The position numbers and the translations under genes were made by a program. The notes beneath the pieces were generated by a model that saw only the letters and a list, made by a program, of their open reading frames with translations, did no database searches and was not told the origin of the DNA. A stretch of DNA of 23,720 nucleotides from NCBI GenBank assembly GCA_016550415.1, contig JABXGU010000274.1:1-23720 (forward strand), in the 5' to 3' direction. The number at the start of each line of letters is the position of its first letter. The stretch's first letter is position 1. This DNA comes from an archaeon (lineage in GTDB: Archaea; Asgardarchaeota; Hermodarchaeia; Hermodarchaeales; Hermodarchaeaceae). Positions 14,299 through 22,302 of the stretch are shown here, piece after piece.

Positions 14299-15993
14299 AT
14301 GATTCTTTTAGATCCTCACAACCACACCCGCAAATATCCCGATAAACGGTCACATGAAATTATGCTAAAGACCATCGAATTTTTTGAGAAACGAGGGAAA
14401 CAGAAACTCAAAGAAGATGACCATGCTCGTACTTGGTACGCAGACTTCCTCGAATTCATTAAGAAAGAAAAAATATTTGCAACACTGTTAACACCTCCAG
14501 AATACGGAGAAAAAGATTACAGATGGGACATGTGGCGTAATTGTGAGTTTAATGAGATACTCGGTTTCTATGGTCTTTGCTATTGGTATACATGGCAAGT
14601 GACTATCCTTGGCCTTGGACCCATATGGATGAGTGAGAACAAGGCATTGAAGCGCAAAGCAGCTAAACTCCTTGATAAGGGTGAGGTTTTCGCTTTTGGA
14701 CTATCAGAAAGAGAACATGGTGCAGATATCTACTCAACTGAAATGGCACTAACACCACAACCTAATGGTAGCTTTCTTGCTAATGGTAGGAAATACTACA
14801 TAGGAAATGCTAACACAGCACCAATGGTGTCAACCTTTGGAAAAATGGCAGATTCCGGCGAATATGTGTTCTTTGTTGCAGACTATAGAAACACAGCCTA
14901 TGATTGCGTCAAGAATATCTGTAATAGCCAGAATTTTGTTGCAGAATTCGCCCTCAAGAATTATCCCATTGCTGAGACAGACATTCTATCAAGGGGACAA
15001 GCCGCCTGGGACAGTGTTCTCAACACAGTAAATGTTGGAAAATACAATCTTGGCTGGGCATCCATTGGCATATGTACACATGCATTGTACGAAGCAATCA
15101 ACCATGCTGCCAATCGCCGCCTTTACAATATGTTAGTAACTGATTTTCCCCATGTTAAACAAATGTTCATCGATGCTTACACACGACTTGTTGCCATGAA
15201 ACTCTTTGCACTGCGAGCAGCAGATTATATGCGCACAGCTTCCCTCGAAGATCGCCGATATCTACTGTATAATTCTCTTGTGAAAATGAAGGTAACCACA
15301 CAAGGAGAAGAGGTCATAGACCTTCTATGGGATGTTATTGCAGCTAAAGGATTCGAAAAAGATACATATTTTGAAATGGCTGCCAGAGATATTCGAGCCC
15401 TACCCAAGCTCGAAGGAACAGTACATGTGAACTTGGCCCTTATTGGTAAATTCATTGCCAATTACTTCTTCAACCCAACTAAATATCCTGAAGTTCCAAA
15501 ATGTGACGAGGTCCAACATGATGCCTTCCTTTTCCAACAAGGACCAACCAAAGGCTTGGGCAAAATTCAGTTCCACGATTATAACAGCACGTTTGATAAT
15601 TTCGATATACCAAATGTAAAAATATTCCAGGAACAAGTCGCAGTCTTCAAAGATTTACTGGCAATGGCTACTCCGGACGACAACCAACGTCGAGACACTG
15701 ATTTTCTAATGACACTTACTGAATTATTTGCACTCGTTGTATATGCACAACTCATTCTGGAAAACGCGAAGATATACAAGTTAGATAATGACACAATCGA
15801 TCAAATCTTTGATTTTTTGATTCGCGATTTCTCGAAATTTGCACTCCAATTGCATAATAAATCAAGCAGTACTCAGAAGCAAATAGACTATTGTATGCAA
15901 ATAATCCGTAAACCAAAGGTCAATGCAGATCGGTATCAACACATGTGGGACACTGTACTCTCTCTGAAAGATAGGTACAAAATGAACGAGTAG
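14299..15993 (+). CDS. Acyl-CoA dehydrogenase family protein with long C-terminal extension
   Basis: 564 residues from ATG 14299 (AAAGGGAT upstream), against about 380 for a standard acyl-CoA dehydrogenase. The core shows the N-terminal helical domain, FGLSEREHGADIYSTEM (133-149, the FAD/beta-domain entry), GRKYYIGNA (163-171) and the C-terminal helical domain ending in LPKLEGTVHVN (368-378). The Glu of LEGT (E372) occupies the place of the catalytic base in the YEGT motif of medium-chain enzymes. Residues about 395-564 form an extra, mostly helical domain, as in some long FadE-like proteins. Expected role: FAD-dependent alpha,beta-dehydrogenation of an acyl-CoA in the cytoplasm. No electron-transfer flavoprotein genes are adjacent and the substrate is unknown. 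The gene is divergent from the CDF-like gene and is followed by a terminator-like hairpin. Confidence 0.88.
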   Translation: MILLDPHNHTRKYPDKRSHEIMLKTIEFFEKRGKQKLKEDDHARTWYADFLEFIKKEKIFATLLTPPEYGEKDYRWDMWRNCEFNEILGFYGLCYWYTWQVTILGLGPIWMSENKALKRKAAKLLDKGEVFAFGLSEREHGADIYSTEMALTPQPNGSFLANGRKYYIGNANTAPMVSTFGKMADSGEYVFFVADYRNTAYDCVKNICNSQNFVAEFALKNYPIAETDILSRGQAAWDSVLNTVNVGKYNLGWASIGICTHALYEAINHAANRRLYNMLVTDFPHVKQMFIDAYTRLVAMKLFALRAADYMRTASLEDRRYLLYNSLVKMKVTTQGEEVIDLLWDVIAAKGFEKDTYFEMAARDIRALPKLEGTVHVNLALIGKFIANYFFNPTKYPEVPKCDEVQHDAFLFQQGPTKGLGKIQFHDYNSTFDNFDIPNVKIFQEQVAVFKDLLAMATPDDNQRRDTDFLMTLTELFALVVYAQLILENAKIYKLDNDTIDQIFDFLIRDFSKFALQLHNKSSSTQKQIDYCMQIIRKPKVNADRYQHMWDTVLSLKDRYKMNE

Positions 15994-16021
15994 ACTCGAT
16001 AAGGATCTCACAGTAATTAGG

Positions 16022-16039
16022 ACAAAGGCTTTGTTTTTT
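16022..16039 (+). terminator. Hairpin plus T-run after the acyl-CoA dehydrogenase gene
   Basis: ACAAAGGCTTTGT (16022-16034) can fold into a 5-base stem with a GGC loop and runs directly into six Ts (16034-16039), 29 bases past the stop codon. The position between convergent genes supports a terminator. The stem is short. Confidence 0.5.
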
Positions 16040-16061
16040 GCAGGTTACTTACTATAACTTG

Positions 16062-16970
16062 CTAATGGGTAACCGGCTTAGTGATTAGGCTGTCCCATGG
16101 TGTCAGGTCAGGCATTTTCAGAATGGAATCAAAGGCCTTTATCGCAAGGATGGCAGCGACCAATACTATGACTTCTTCTGCAATGATTAGGTTAAGCATA
16201 AGTCCCAGAAGTGGAGTTGGCACAAGAATAGTATACACGGTATACAATGTTATGGCAAAGAGGTTCCAAATTGTGTGAAGAACTATGGGACCTGTTAAAC
16301 TGCCGGATTTCTGAAACATGTATCCAGCAACAAGTCCGAAGATAAAGGTGACAGCTAAGTAGTTCAGTGCATAGAAAAGGGCTTCAATAGGGGTTATGGT
16401 TCCTATCATTAGTTCCTTCAATGGCCAGACAAGATGCCAGATGCTAAAAAAGAAGGATTGCAAGATGTTTGCCCAAAACACTGGTATGCGTGTCATAAAT
16501 CAGCGCATCATGAGTCCCCTAAATAGTCCCTCCTCCATAAACGAATTCACTATATAGAATCCAATCAGGTAGGTAAAGGTTAGGCTGTCCATCAGCTGTA
16601 ACATGATACTAGGAACGACGCCGATAAAGGGCAAGAACAAGAATTCTAGGGCGACAGGTATTGTCCATAAAACGAAGAAAACAAACGACCCTAGGATAAT
16701 ATTCTGAAAGAGTAATCCACTATGGATACCCAAAGCTGAATTTTGTCTATGGCTCCATCGAATATAAACAAGAAGAAGTACAAGCGGAATCACTTTCGAT
16801 GTTACAATGTTAAAGATTGTATTATCAAGATTCAAAACGAATATATCGATTAATCTGAACGCTAGGGCAATGAGAAAGAAGGATAAAGCAAGGTTAATTG
16901 GTTTCTGAAAGAACCCATTTTTCGATATATGGTTTCCTTTCGTCTCCATCTTCTGAGCAACCTCAGACAA
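16062..16970 (-). pseudogene. CPBP-family (Abi/CAAX-type) intramembrane protease split by one in-frame TGA
   Basis: Two open stretches, 16970-16500 and 16496-16062, are in the same frame and separated only by TGA (16502-16500) and one Phe codon. Read through, they form a protein of about 302 residues with the complete CPBP motif set. Motif 1 is EEGLFR (E146, E147, R151) in the first part. Motif 2 is FFFSIWH (His 21) and motif 3 is HTIWN (His 74, Asn 78) in the second. About eight hydrophobic helices are visible. CPBP proteins are metal-dependent membrane proteases or prenyl-protein proteases related to Rce1. The break falls between motifs 1 and 2, so neither half alone could hold the active site. 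Causes could be a recent nonsense mutation, a sequencing error, or recoding of UGA. The start is TTG 16970 or, with a GAGGT site, ATG 16949. Confidence 0.8.
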
Positions 16971-17064
16971 GTTCTAGTTCACCTATACAATTGAGTAAGA
17001 TAGCTTTCCTCTTCTTTATGAGTAATCAAATTATCCTATGATTATAGTAATTTTCGATGCACAA

Positions 17065-18897
17065 CTAGTTTAGTTTCACAACCTTTTCCAACTCGGAAAT
17101 TGTCCATTCCAAACCGTGGGCTTTGAGGGTTGCTTTAGTTGGGATACCTCGGTTATCCCAGCCACGTCGCTCATAGTACCATGTCAACATCTTATCATAT
17201 CCTGCTTGGTCAAGTTTAGCTCCTGCTAGTGGACCCTTAGTTAATGGATCTTTAAACCAGCGGATTGGTGGGTAATCCATTTGTCTGGTCCAATTTCCTT
17301 GAGTTTCTCGCACCCAGTATGCACGCATTAGTGAGTACACGCGGTCTGCTATGGCATAGAAGTCCTTTAGTCCCCATTTCAATCCTGTAACAGCTGCGAA
17401 GTACTTCGGATACCAATCCAAATCAAAGCCAATTTCAATCCATGGGAATCGGCAACTGACAAGATTCTCAAACATTCCTCCGCGAATTCGCTGCAATCGA
17501 ATTACTTCATCCACCTTTCCTTCTAAGTATCCCTCTCGTCCATGTTCAATCTCCCAGGTGATGACCCAGGCATCCTTATGGTGCGCGCCAATAGGGGAGG
17601 TTCCAAATGATAATGCCATACCTGGTGCAGCATGACAATCATACCCCGAAACCTCCAAACCCTTTATATGAATAGCAAAGTCTGCAGCACCCTTGCCAAG
17701 AATTTTAGCAGCAGCACGTGAACCATCAGCAAGGAGATTGCCTAGCTTGCCTTGGCGATGAGCAATATCTGTCACCAGTTGATGGGCCTTCTGGAAATCC
17801 CCCCAATCTAATTTCTCATCGATCATGCCTTTCTCAGCCGCCTCCATAGCAAAAGCGATACTACCACCGAGGGAGATGGTGTCTAAGCCATAGTCATCAG
17901 CCATACGATTCAAGGTTGCCAGTTCACGAAGATTCCGAATACCAATATTCGACCCCAACAACGCCACATTCTCATAATCCAGTTCAGACAACTGCCCCTC
18001 TGAATCCTTAATACGATGACCACAATGCATTGTACAACGTGGGCAGCCTCCCGTCACTTCCTTCAATTTCTCCATTGAATCTCCATTCAAAGCCTCGGCA
18101 AATTCGAACTGCCCCTCCTTGAAGTTGAAGGTCGGCAAAATCGATTGTTCTTGGCAAAATTCATGTACAAGCATTGTTCCTTGTGTCATCCAACCAGGTA
18201 GACCTGGCTTGTTCTTGATATCTTGGTAGCCATCTCGGCTGAGCTTCTTGAATGCGTTGGAATCATGGAGCTTTGGTTCACCAGTTCCCTTAACGATGAT
18301 AGCTTTCAAATTCTTAGAACCCATAACTGCACCCATACCGGGACGTCCTCCTGCACGCCCTAGAAGCGAACGAACAACTGCATACCTAACAAGATGCTCG
18401 CCTCCTTGACCAATGATAAGAGTACCAACACTTTTTCCGTGATCCTTCATGAGTCTGTTTTCAGCCTCAAGGGTTCCCTGCCCCCATATATGGTCAGCGT
18501 CTTCAAAGGTTACTTCTTCATCCTCAATCAAGAGGTAGGTTGGTTTAGCCGCTTTTCCCTCGACAATTATTAAATCGAAACCTGCTTTTCGCAATTGGAT
18601 ACCTGCATTGGTTCCGAGATTTCCATCACCATAGCCACCAGTAAGTGGGCTCTTTGCCGCCACCACTACTTTGCCCACATTGGGCATAAGTAGCCCTGCG
18701 ATGGGTCCTGTAGCGGCGATAAATTTGTTCTCCGGTGCCAGGGGGTCCGTTCCTTTAGGTAATTCATCCCAGAGGATTTTTGCAGCAAAACCCCGTCCAC
18801 CCATAAATTGTAAGGCAAAATCTTTGGAGTATTTTTCATTGACTGCTTTCTGTTCAGTAAGATTAACACGAAGTAGTTGTCCATTCCAGCCGTGCAT
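17065..18897 (-). CDS. aor: Aldehyde:ferredoxin oxidoreductase (tungsten/molybdopterin enzyme)
   Basis: I choose ATG 18897, six bases after AGGTGAT; a TTG two codons upstream is in frame. The 610-residue protein has the AOR three-domain plan. The N-terminal pterin-binding domain has MGGRGFAAKIL (32-42), ATGPIAG (62-68), SPLTGGYGDGNLG (83-95) and GRAGGRPGMGAVMGSKNLKAI (180-200). The [4Fe-4S] ligands are CPRCTMHC (C285, C288, C292) plus C482 in VSCRFPW, near the second pterin. DYGLDTISLGG (335-345) and GTSPIGAHHKDAW (432-444) are further family segments. It oxidises aldehydes to acids with ferredoxin as electron acceptor in the cytoplasm. The subclass (AOR, FOR, GOR, WOR5) cannot be fixed by eye. 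It is a single gene with its own leader hairpin; its ferredoxin link fits the KOR operon. Confidence 0.94.
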   Translation of the reverse strand: MHGWNGQLLRVNLTEQKAVNEKYSKDFALQFMGGRGFAAKILWDELPKGTDPLAPENKFIAATGPIAGLLMPNVGKVVVAAKSPLTGGYGDGNLGTNAGIQLRKAGFDLIIVEGKAAKPTYLLIEDEEVTFEDADHIWGQGTLEAENRLMKDHGKSVGTLIIGQGGEHLVRYAVVRSLLGRAGGRPGMGAVMGSKNLKAIIVKGTGEPKLHDSNAFKKLSRDGYQDIKNKPGLPGWMTQGTMLVHEFCQEQSILPTFNFKEGQFEFAEALNGDSMEKLKEVTGGCPRCTMHCGHRIKDSEGQLSELDYENVALLGSNIGIRNLRELATLNRMADDYGLDTISLGGSIAFAMEAAEKGMIDEKLDWGDFQKAHQLVTDIAHRQGKLGNLLADGSRAAAKILGKGAADFAIHIKGLEVSGYDCHAAPGMALSFGTSPIGAHHKDAWVITWEIEHGREGYLEGKVDEVIRLQRIRGGMFENLVSCRFPWIEIGFDLDWYPKYFAAVTGLKWGLKDFYAIADRVYSLMRAYWVRETQGNWTRQMDYPPIRWFKDPLTKGPLAGAKLDQAGYDKMLTWYYERRGWDNRGIPTKATLKAHGLEWTISELEKVVKLN

Positions 18898-18903
18898 GTT
18901 CAA

Positions 18904-18944
18904 ATCACCTAATTGAATTTATGGGAGAAGTCGGCTTCTCTACC
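18904..18944 (-). promoter_or_regulatory. 5' leader of aor: ribosome site and stable hairpin
   Basis: On the minus strand AGGTGAT (18904-18910) is a near-perfect ribosome binding site for ATG 18897. Fifteen bases further upstream, GAGAAG-CCGA-CTTCTC (18925-18940) is a perfect 6-base stem with a four-base loop, extendable by GG/CC pairs past a two-base bulge. It may be an RNA structure or a protein-binding dyad. It is too small to be the known bacterial molybdenum-cofactor riboswitch. Confidence 0.45.
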
Positions 18945-19016
18945 CAAAAATAGCTTTCGCCAAAATGATAAGCTAGCTTGGAATGAAAAAAAAGAATGTG
19001 ATTTAAGGCATGAGGA

Positions 19017-19065
19017 AATATACTTGTTCCCAATCCATATCAAGAACAACCCTACCTAGGTTGTT
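19017..19065 (+). promoter_or_regulatory. Promoter and 7-base-arm inverted repeat ahead of the phosphatase-type membrane gene
   Basis: AAATATAC (19017-19024) is TATA-box-like and would place the transcription start near 19045. The inverted repeat AACAACC-CTACCTA-GGTTGTT (19045-19065) begins right there, so it would be either an operator at the start site or a hairpin at the very 5' end of the mRNA, about 45 bases before ATG 19111. Confidence 0.42.
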
Positions 19066-19110
19066 TTCACTAAGAATTCAAAGGTTCTCTCTTCGAGTAG
19101 GCTGATTATC

Positions 19111-21696
19111 ATGGTAACTGAAAACCAAGAAGAGCCCATGGTTGCTCCATTGCTAGTTAGACTAGTAGCTGGTATTGACTACCTAATCATGTTTGGCGTA
19201 GCTTTAGTTGGAGGACTTGTTGCCAATTTTGGTTTAGTAGCAAACGAACTGCTTGCAGAACTCTACGCTATAAATCCAGTTGCTTATGCTGAACTTATCC
19301 TCGTTTTATTAAACCTCAATATTCCGCCCCCTCTCTTTGGCACTATTATGACTGCTGTTGGATTAACCTTCGCCTTTGTAGGTCTTCTTGGAATGATTGT
19401 GGCAATCGGGACTGCTTATCGGAAATCTTGGGCTGTACCACTTGGGGTTTTCATATCAGTAATCAGCATTATTGGAAGTGTTCTAGCCTACTTTTTTGGC
19501 GGTCCAATACTACCCTTTCTAACTGGTTCTCTAGTGATATTCGCTATTGTATTACAGCTTCTTGTCGTTATACTAATGGTAAATGTCTTTTTTACAGGTG
19601 CATTTCTTCTTTGGCAATTAAATGAATTAGGTGGAAGCTACACACAACTCGGTCGATTTGTTCTCATTTGGAACCTAGATATGCTCTGTCTCATCTTCAC
19701 TGATCTCATAGTACCAGGAATTGATATTATTCCCGCAACCTTCCTAACATACTTCGGCGTGGCATACATCGTTGTAGTAATAATTAGTTTCCTTAACCTG
19801 ATAGTCAGGCCTATTTTCACTAGAATCATTACTCTAATGGCACGCCTATCTCTAGGTTTTGCTGTTTCATTCATCCTCATCCTACTCCTTAATGCAGGCA
19901 TTCTACTTCTTATCCCACTATTCATATCTGATTTCTTAGTAATTGGGCTACCATCAGCATTACTCGGGAGTCTAGTTCTCTCCATTACCAATACAATATT
20001 CATCAGTATCATTGGTCTCGATGATGACGCCTCTTTCTTCCAAAATTATGTACGTCAACAACTCTTAGCAGAAGCCGAAGCTAAGGCTGTTCCCAAGACC
20101 AAAGGGCTACTTGTCATCGAAATTGATGGCTTAAGCCATGAAGCGGTAAGAAAGGCACTACGGCGTGGCTATATGCCTGCAGTTCAAAAGCTAATCCGTT
20201 CCCGAAGTCACAAACTCATCAAATGGGATTGTGGTATTCCCTCAATGACTTCCTCTTGTCAAGCTGGTATTATGTATGGGAATAACAAGGATATCCCTGC
20301 TTTCCGCTGGTATAGAAAACGTGAGGGTCGAATGGTTGTTTCAAATAGTCCAAGCGACGCAAAATTTATTGATCAAAGCCACTCTTCTGGAAAAGGCCTT
20401 CTTCGTGGAGGTTCTAGTGTAGGTAACCTGATTAGCGGCGACGCATCCTATTCCTTTTTCACTATGTCCACACTCACTGTTCAAGACAGTGAGGCAGGAA
20501 AACGTAGAAGCGAGAATCTCTACTATTACCTTGTGAAGCCCTATGTTTTCATGCGTTCTCTCATCTATACATTATGGGATGTCTTCGTTGAGCTAGGGCA
20601 AATCTTCAAGCAATGGTTGGTTAGGCGGAAGCCCCGTATGGGACGATTACATGGTGGCTATCCTATTGTACGTGCTACTGCCAATGTATTTATGCGCGAT
20701 ATAGCCACTGCGATGGTTTGCCAAAATCTTCTACGTGGTCTACCCTCAATTTATGTTACATTCCTTGGTTATGATGAAATAGCCCACCATTCAGGTCCTT
20801 TAACCACTGATGCCCTCAAATCATTGCAAGGTATCGATAAGCAGATACGTCGATTCCTCAAGATTATTGACCAATATGCTCCACGTCCCTACGAAGTCAT
20901 ACTACTTGCAGATCATGGACAATCTGTCGGATGGACCTTCAAACAGCGCTATGATAAATCCCTGAAAGATACAATTGGGGATTTACTAGAGGGGAAAGCC
21001 CAAGTTGGGGAAGTAGAAGCCCTTGATGCCCATCGTGGCTATGTAGATGCCCTTGTTACAGATCTAAACGAGGGTCGTAGAAGAGTTGGTGCAAAAGGTG
21101 GCCGAGACCGTTTAATTCGCGGATCCAGTAAATTCCTTGAGAAACAAGCTCGTAAGGGCTATAAGGAACCAGTTGCGGGCATGAAAGATGATGATGTCAT
21201 CGTCTGTGCCTCAGGCAACCTGGCCCAAATTTACTTTACCTTCAAGAAGGGTAAGGTGACACTTCAAGATTTAGAAGCCAGATTCCCGGGGTTTGTGGCA
21301 AATCTCGTTGCCCATAAGGGAGTCGGGTTTGCCATCGTTTGGGATAAAGAGAAGGGTCCAGTGCTTCTTGGAAAGCGGGGTGCTGTTTTACTCCAATCAG
21401 GACGTATACGCGGTTCTAACCCACTCTACCGCTATAGTCGTCCTAAAGTTCGGGTGAAACAACTTCGCAGACTAGCTGAGTTTCCAAGTTCTGGTGCGAT
21501 TATTCTAATCAGCCCAATATATCAAGATGGATCAGTAGCCGCATATGAAGAATTAGTAGGTAGCCACGGAGGCTTAGGTGGCCCCCAGACTGAACCATTC
21601 CTTCTTCACCCTGCCAATGTGAAGGTTAATGGAGACAATATCATCAACTCGGAACAAATCTTCCAAATCCTGAATCGCCGCCGCCCCAAAAAATAA
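19111..21696 (+). CDS. Polytopic membrane protein with alkaline-phosphatase-superfamily (phosphodiesterase-like) domain
   Basis: 861 residues. The first 300 or so hold about nine hydrophobic helices; within them FLNLIVRPIFTRIITL with following helices (227-270) resembles phage-holin-4-type membrane domains that are also found fused to phosphatases in bacteria. Residues about 330-840 form an alkaline-phosphatase-superfamily fold on the same chain. Metal ligands and nucleophile by pattern are D339 (EIDGLSHE), T380 in IPSMTSSC, D555 and H559/H560 in GYDEIAHH, D601-H602 in LADHGQS, and H819 in GSHGGLGG. All core ligands are present, so it is probably an active phosphatase, phosphodiesterase or phospho-alcohol transferase at the membrane. 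Substrates might be lipid or glycan phosphates. Which side the domain faces depends on the helix count, which is uncertain. It is followed by the HIT gene. Confidence 0.85.
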   Translation: MVTENQEEPMVAPLLVRLVAGIDYLIMFGVALVGGLVANFGLVANELLAELYAINPVAYAELILVLLNLNIPPPLFGTIMTAVGLTFAFVGLLGMIVAIGTAYRKSWAVPLGVFISVISIIGSVLAYFFGGPILPFLTGSLVIFAIVLQLLVVILMVNVFFTGAFLLWQLNELGGSYTQLGRFVLIWNLDMLCLIFTDLIVPGIDIIPATFLTYFGVAYIVVVIISFLNLIVRPIFTRIITLMARLSLGFAVSFILILLLNAGILLLIPLFISDFLVIGLPSALLGSLVLSITNTIFISIIGLDDDASFFQNYVRQQLLAEAEAKAVPKTKGLLVIEIDGLSHEAVRKALRRGYMPAVQKLIRSRSHKLIKWDCGIPSMTSSCQAGIMYGNNKDIPAFRWYRKREGRMVVSNSPSDAKFIDQSHSSGKGLLRGGSSVGNLISGDASYSFFTMSTLTVQDSEAGKRRSENLYYYLVKPYVFMRSLIYTLWDVFVELGQIFKQWLVRRKPRMGRLHGGYPIVRATANVFMRDIATAMVCQNLLRGLPSIYVTFLGYDEIAHHSGPLTTDALKSLQGIDKQIRRFLKIIDQYAPRPYEVILLADHGQSVGWTFKQRYDKSLKDTIGDLLEGKAQVGEVEALDAHRGYVDALVTDLNEGRRRVGAKGGRDRLIRGSSKFLEKQARKGYKEPVAGMKDDDVIVCASGNLAQIYFTFKKGKVTLQDLEARFPGFVANLVAHKGVGFAIVWDKEKGPVLLGKRGAVLLQSGRIRGSNPLYRYSRPKVRVKQLRRLAEFPSSGAIILISPIYQDGSVAAYEELVGSHGGLGGPQTEPFLLHPANVKVNGDNIINSEQIFQILNRRRPKK

Positions 21697-21715
21697 TTTA
21701 GAAAAAAAATCTAAA
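21697..21715 (+). terminator. A-looped inverted repeat after the phosphatase-type gene (weak)
   Basis: TTTAGA and TCTAAA surround seven As, starting one base after the TAA stop. No T-run follows on the plus strand, so termination here is uncertain. Confidence 0.28.
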
Positions 21716-21780
21716 CAAGATAGCGTTATTGTATTACCGACACCTATGAATTTATTTAAGGTGAGGTGGGAGTTTCCACT

Positions 21781-22224
21781 ATGAGTGATACTCAAGCTTC
21801 CTGTATTTTCTGCAAGATAATCGCTGGTGAAGTTCCTTCTCACACTGTCTATAGTGATGATAAAGTGATTGCATTCCTTGATATCCGTCCGATTAATCCT
21901 GGACATACACTTGTTGTTCCTAAAGCTCATGTAGCTAGTTTGGGAGAACTTAGCTCTCCAGTTGATGGTCACCTCTTTCAAATCGCTCGATTAATAGCTG
22001 CCGCACTATTCAAATCAGGTCTGCGTTGCGAGGGCATCAACTTGCTACTCTCAGATGGAAAAGCTGCCTTCCAAGAGATACCTCATATTCACCTTCATGT
22101 TATACCCCGTTTCCAAGGAGACAGTATTCGCCTCCAAGCAGGTCCAGATTATGGTAAAACACCACCCGCAAATGAACTTATTGAAAATGCTGATAAAATC
22201 CGTTCTGCTCTCAAAGAAAGCTAG
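21781..22224 (+). CDS. HIT-family nucleotide hydrolase/transferase
   Basis: 147 residues from ATG 21781, which follows GAGGTGGGAG; the in-frame GTG 21766 lies within that ribosome site and is less likely. The histidine triad HIHLHV (H102, H104, H106) is intact near the C terminus, preceded by the conserved NPGHTLVVPKAH (39-50). CIFCKIIAGEVPS (8-20) is the usual N-terminal Hint-type start with a Cys pair (C8, C11) of the zinc site. HIT proteins of this size hydrolyse AMP-linked compounds (adenosine phosphoramidates, aminoacyl-AMP) or dinucleoside polyphosphates in the cytoplasm. It is the second gene after the membrane phosphatase-type gene (84-base gap), with no obvious functional link. There is no sign of truncation. 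Confidence 0.95.
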   Translation: MSDTQASCIFCKIIAGEVPSHTVYSDDKVIAFLDIRPINPGHTLVVPKAHVASLGELSSPVDGHLFQIARLIAAALFKSGLRCEGINLLLSDGKAAFQEIPHIHLHVIPRFQGDSIRLQAGPDYGKTPPANELIENADKIRSALKES

Positions 22225-22302
22225 CCTTAAATCAATGCATGAAAACGAAGTCTCAAATACGAGTAAATATGATATACTAAATTGAATGACGAGGTTCTCT
22301 TC

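Noticed and set aside
16043..16074. GGTTAC/GTAACC arms near the end of the CPBP gene
   Set aside because: The 20-base spacer and overlap with the coding end make a functional hairpin unlikely; the T-run hairpin at 16022-16039 is the better terminator.
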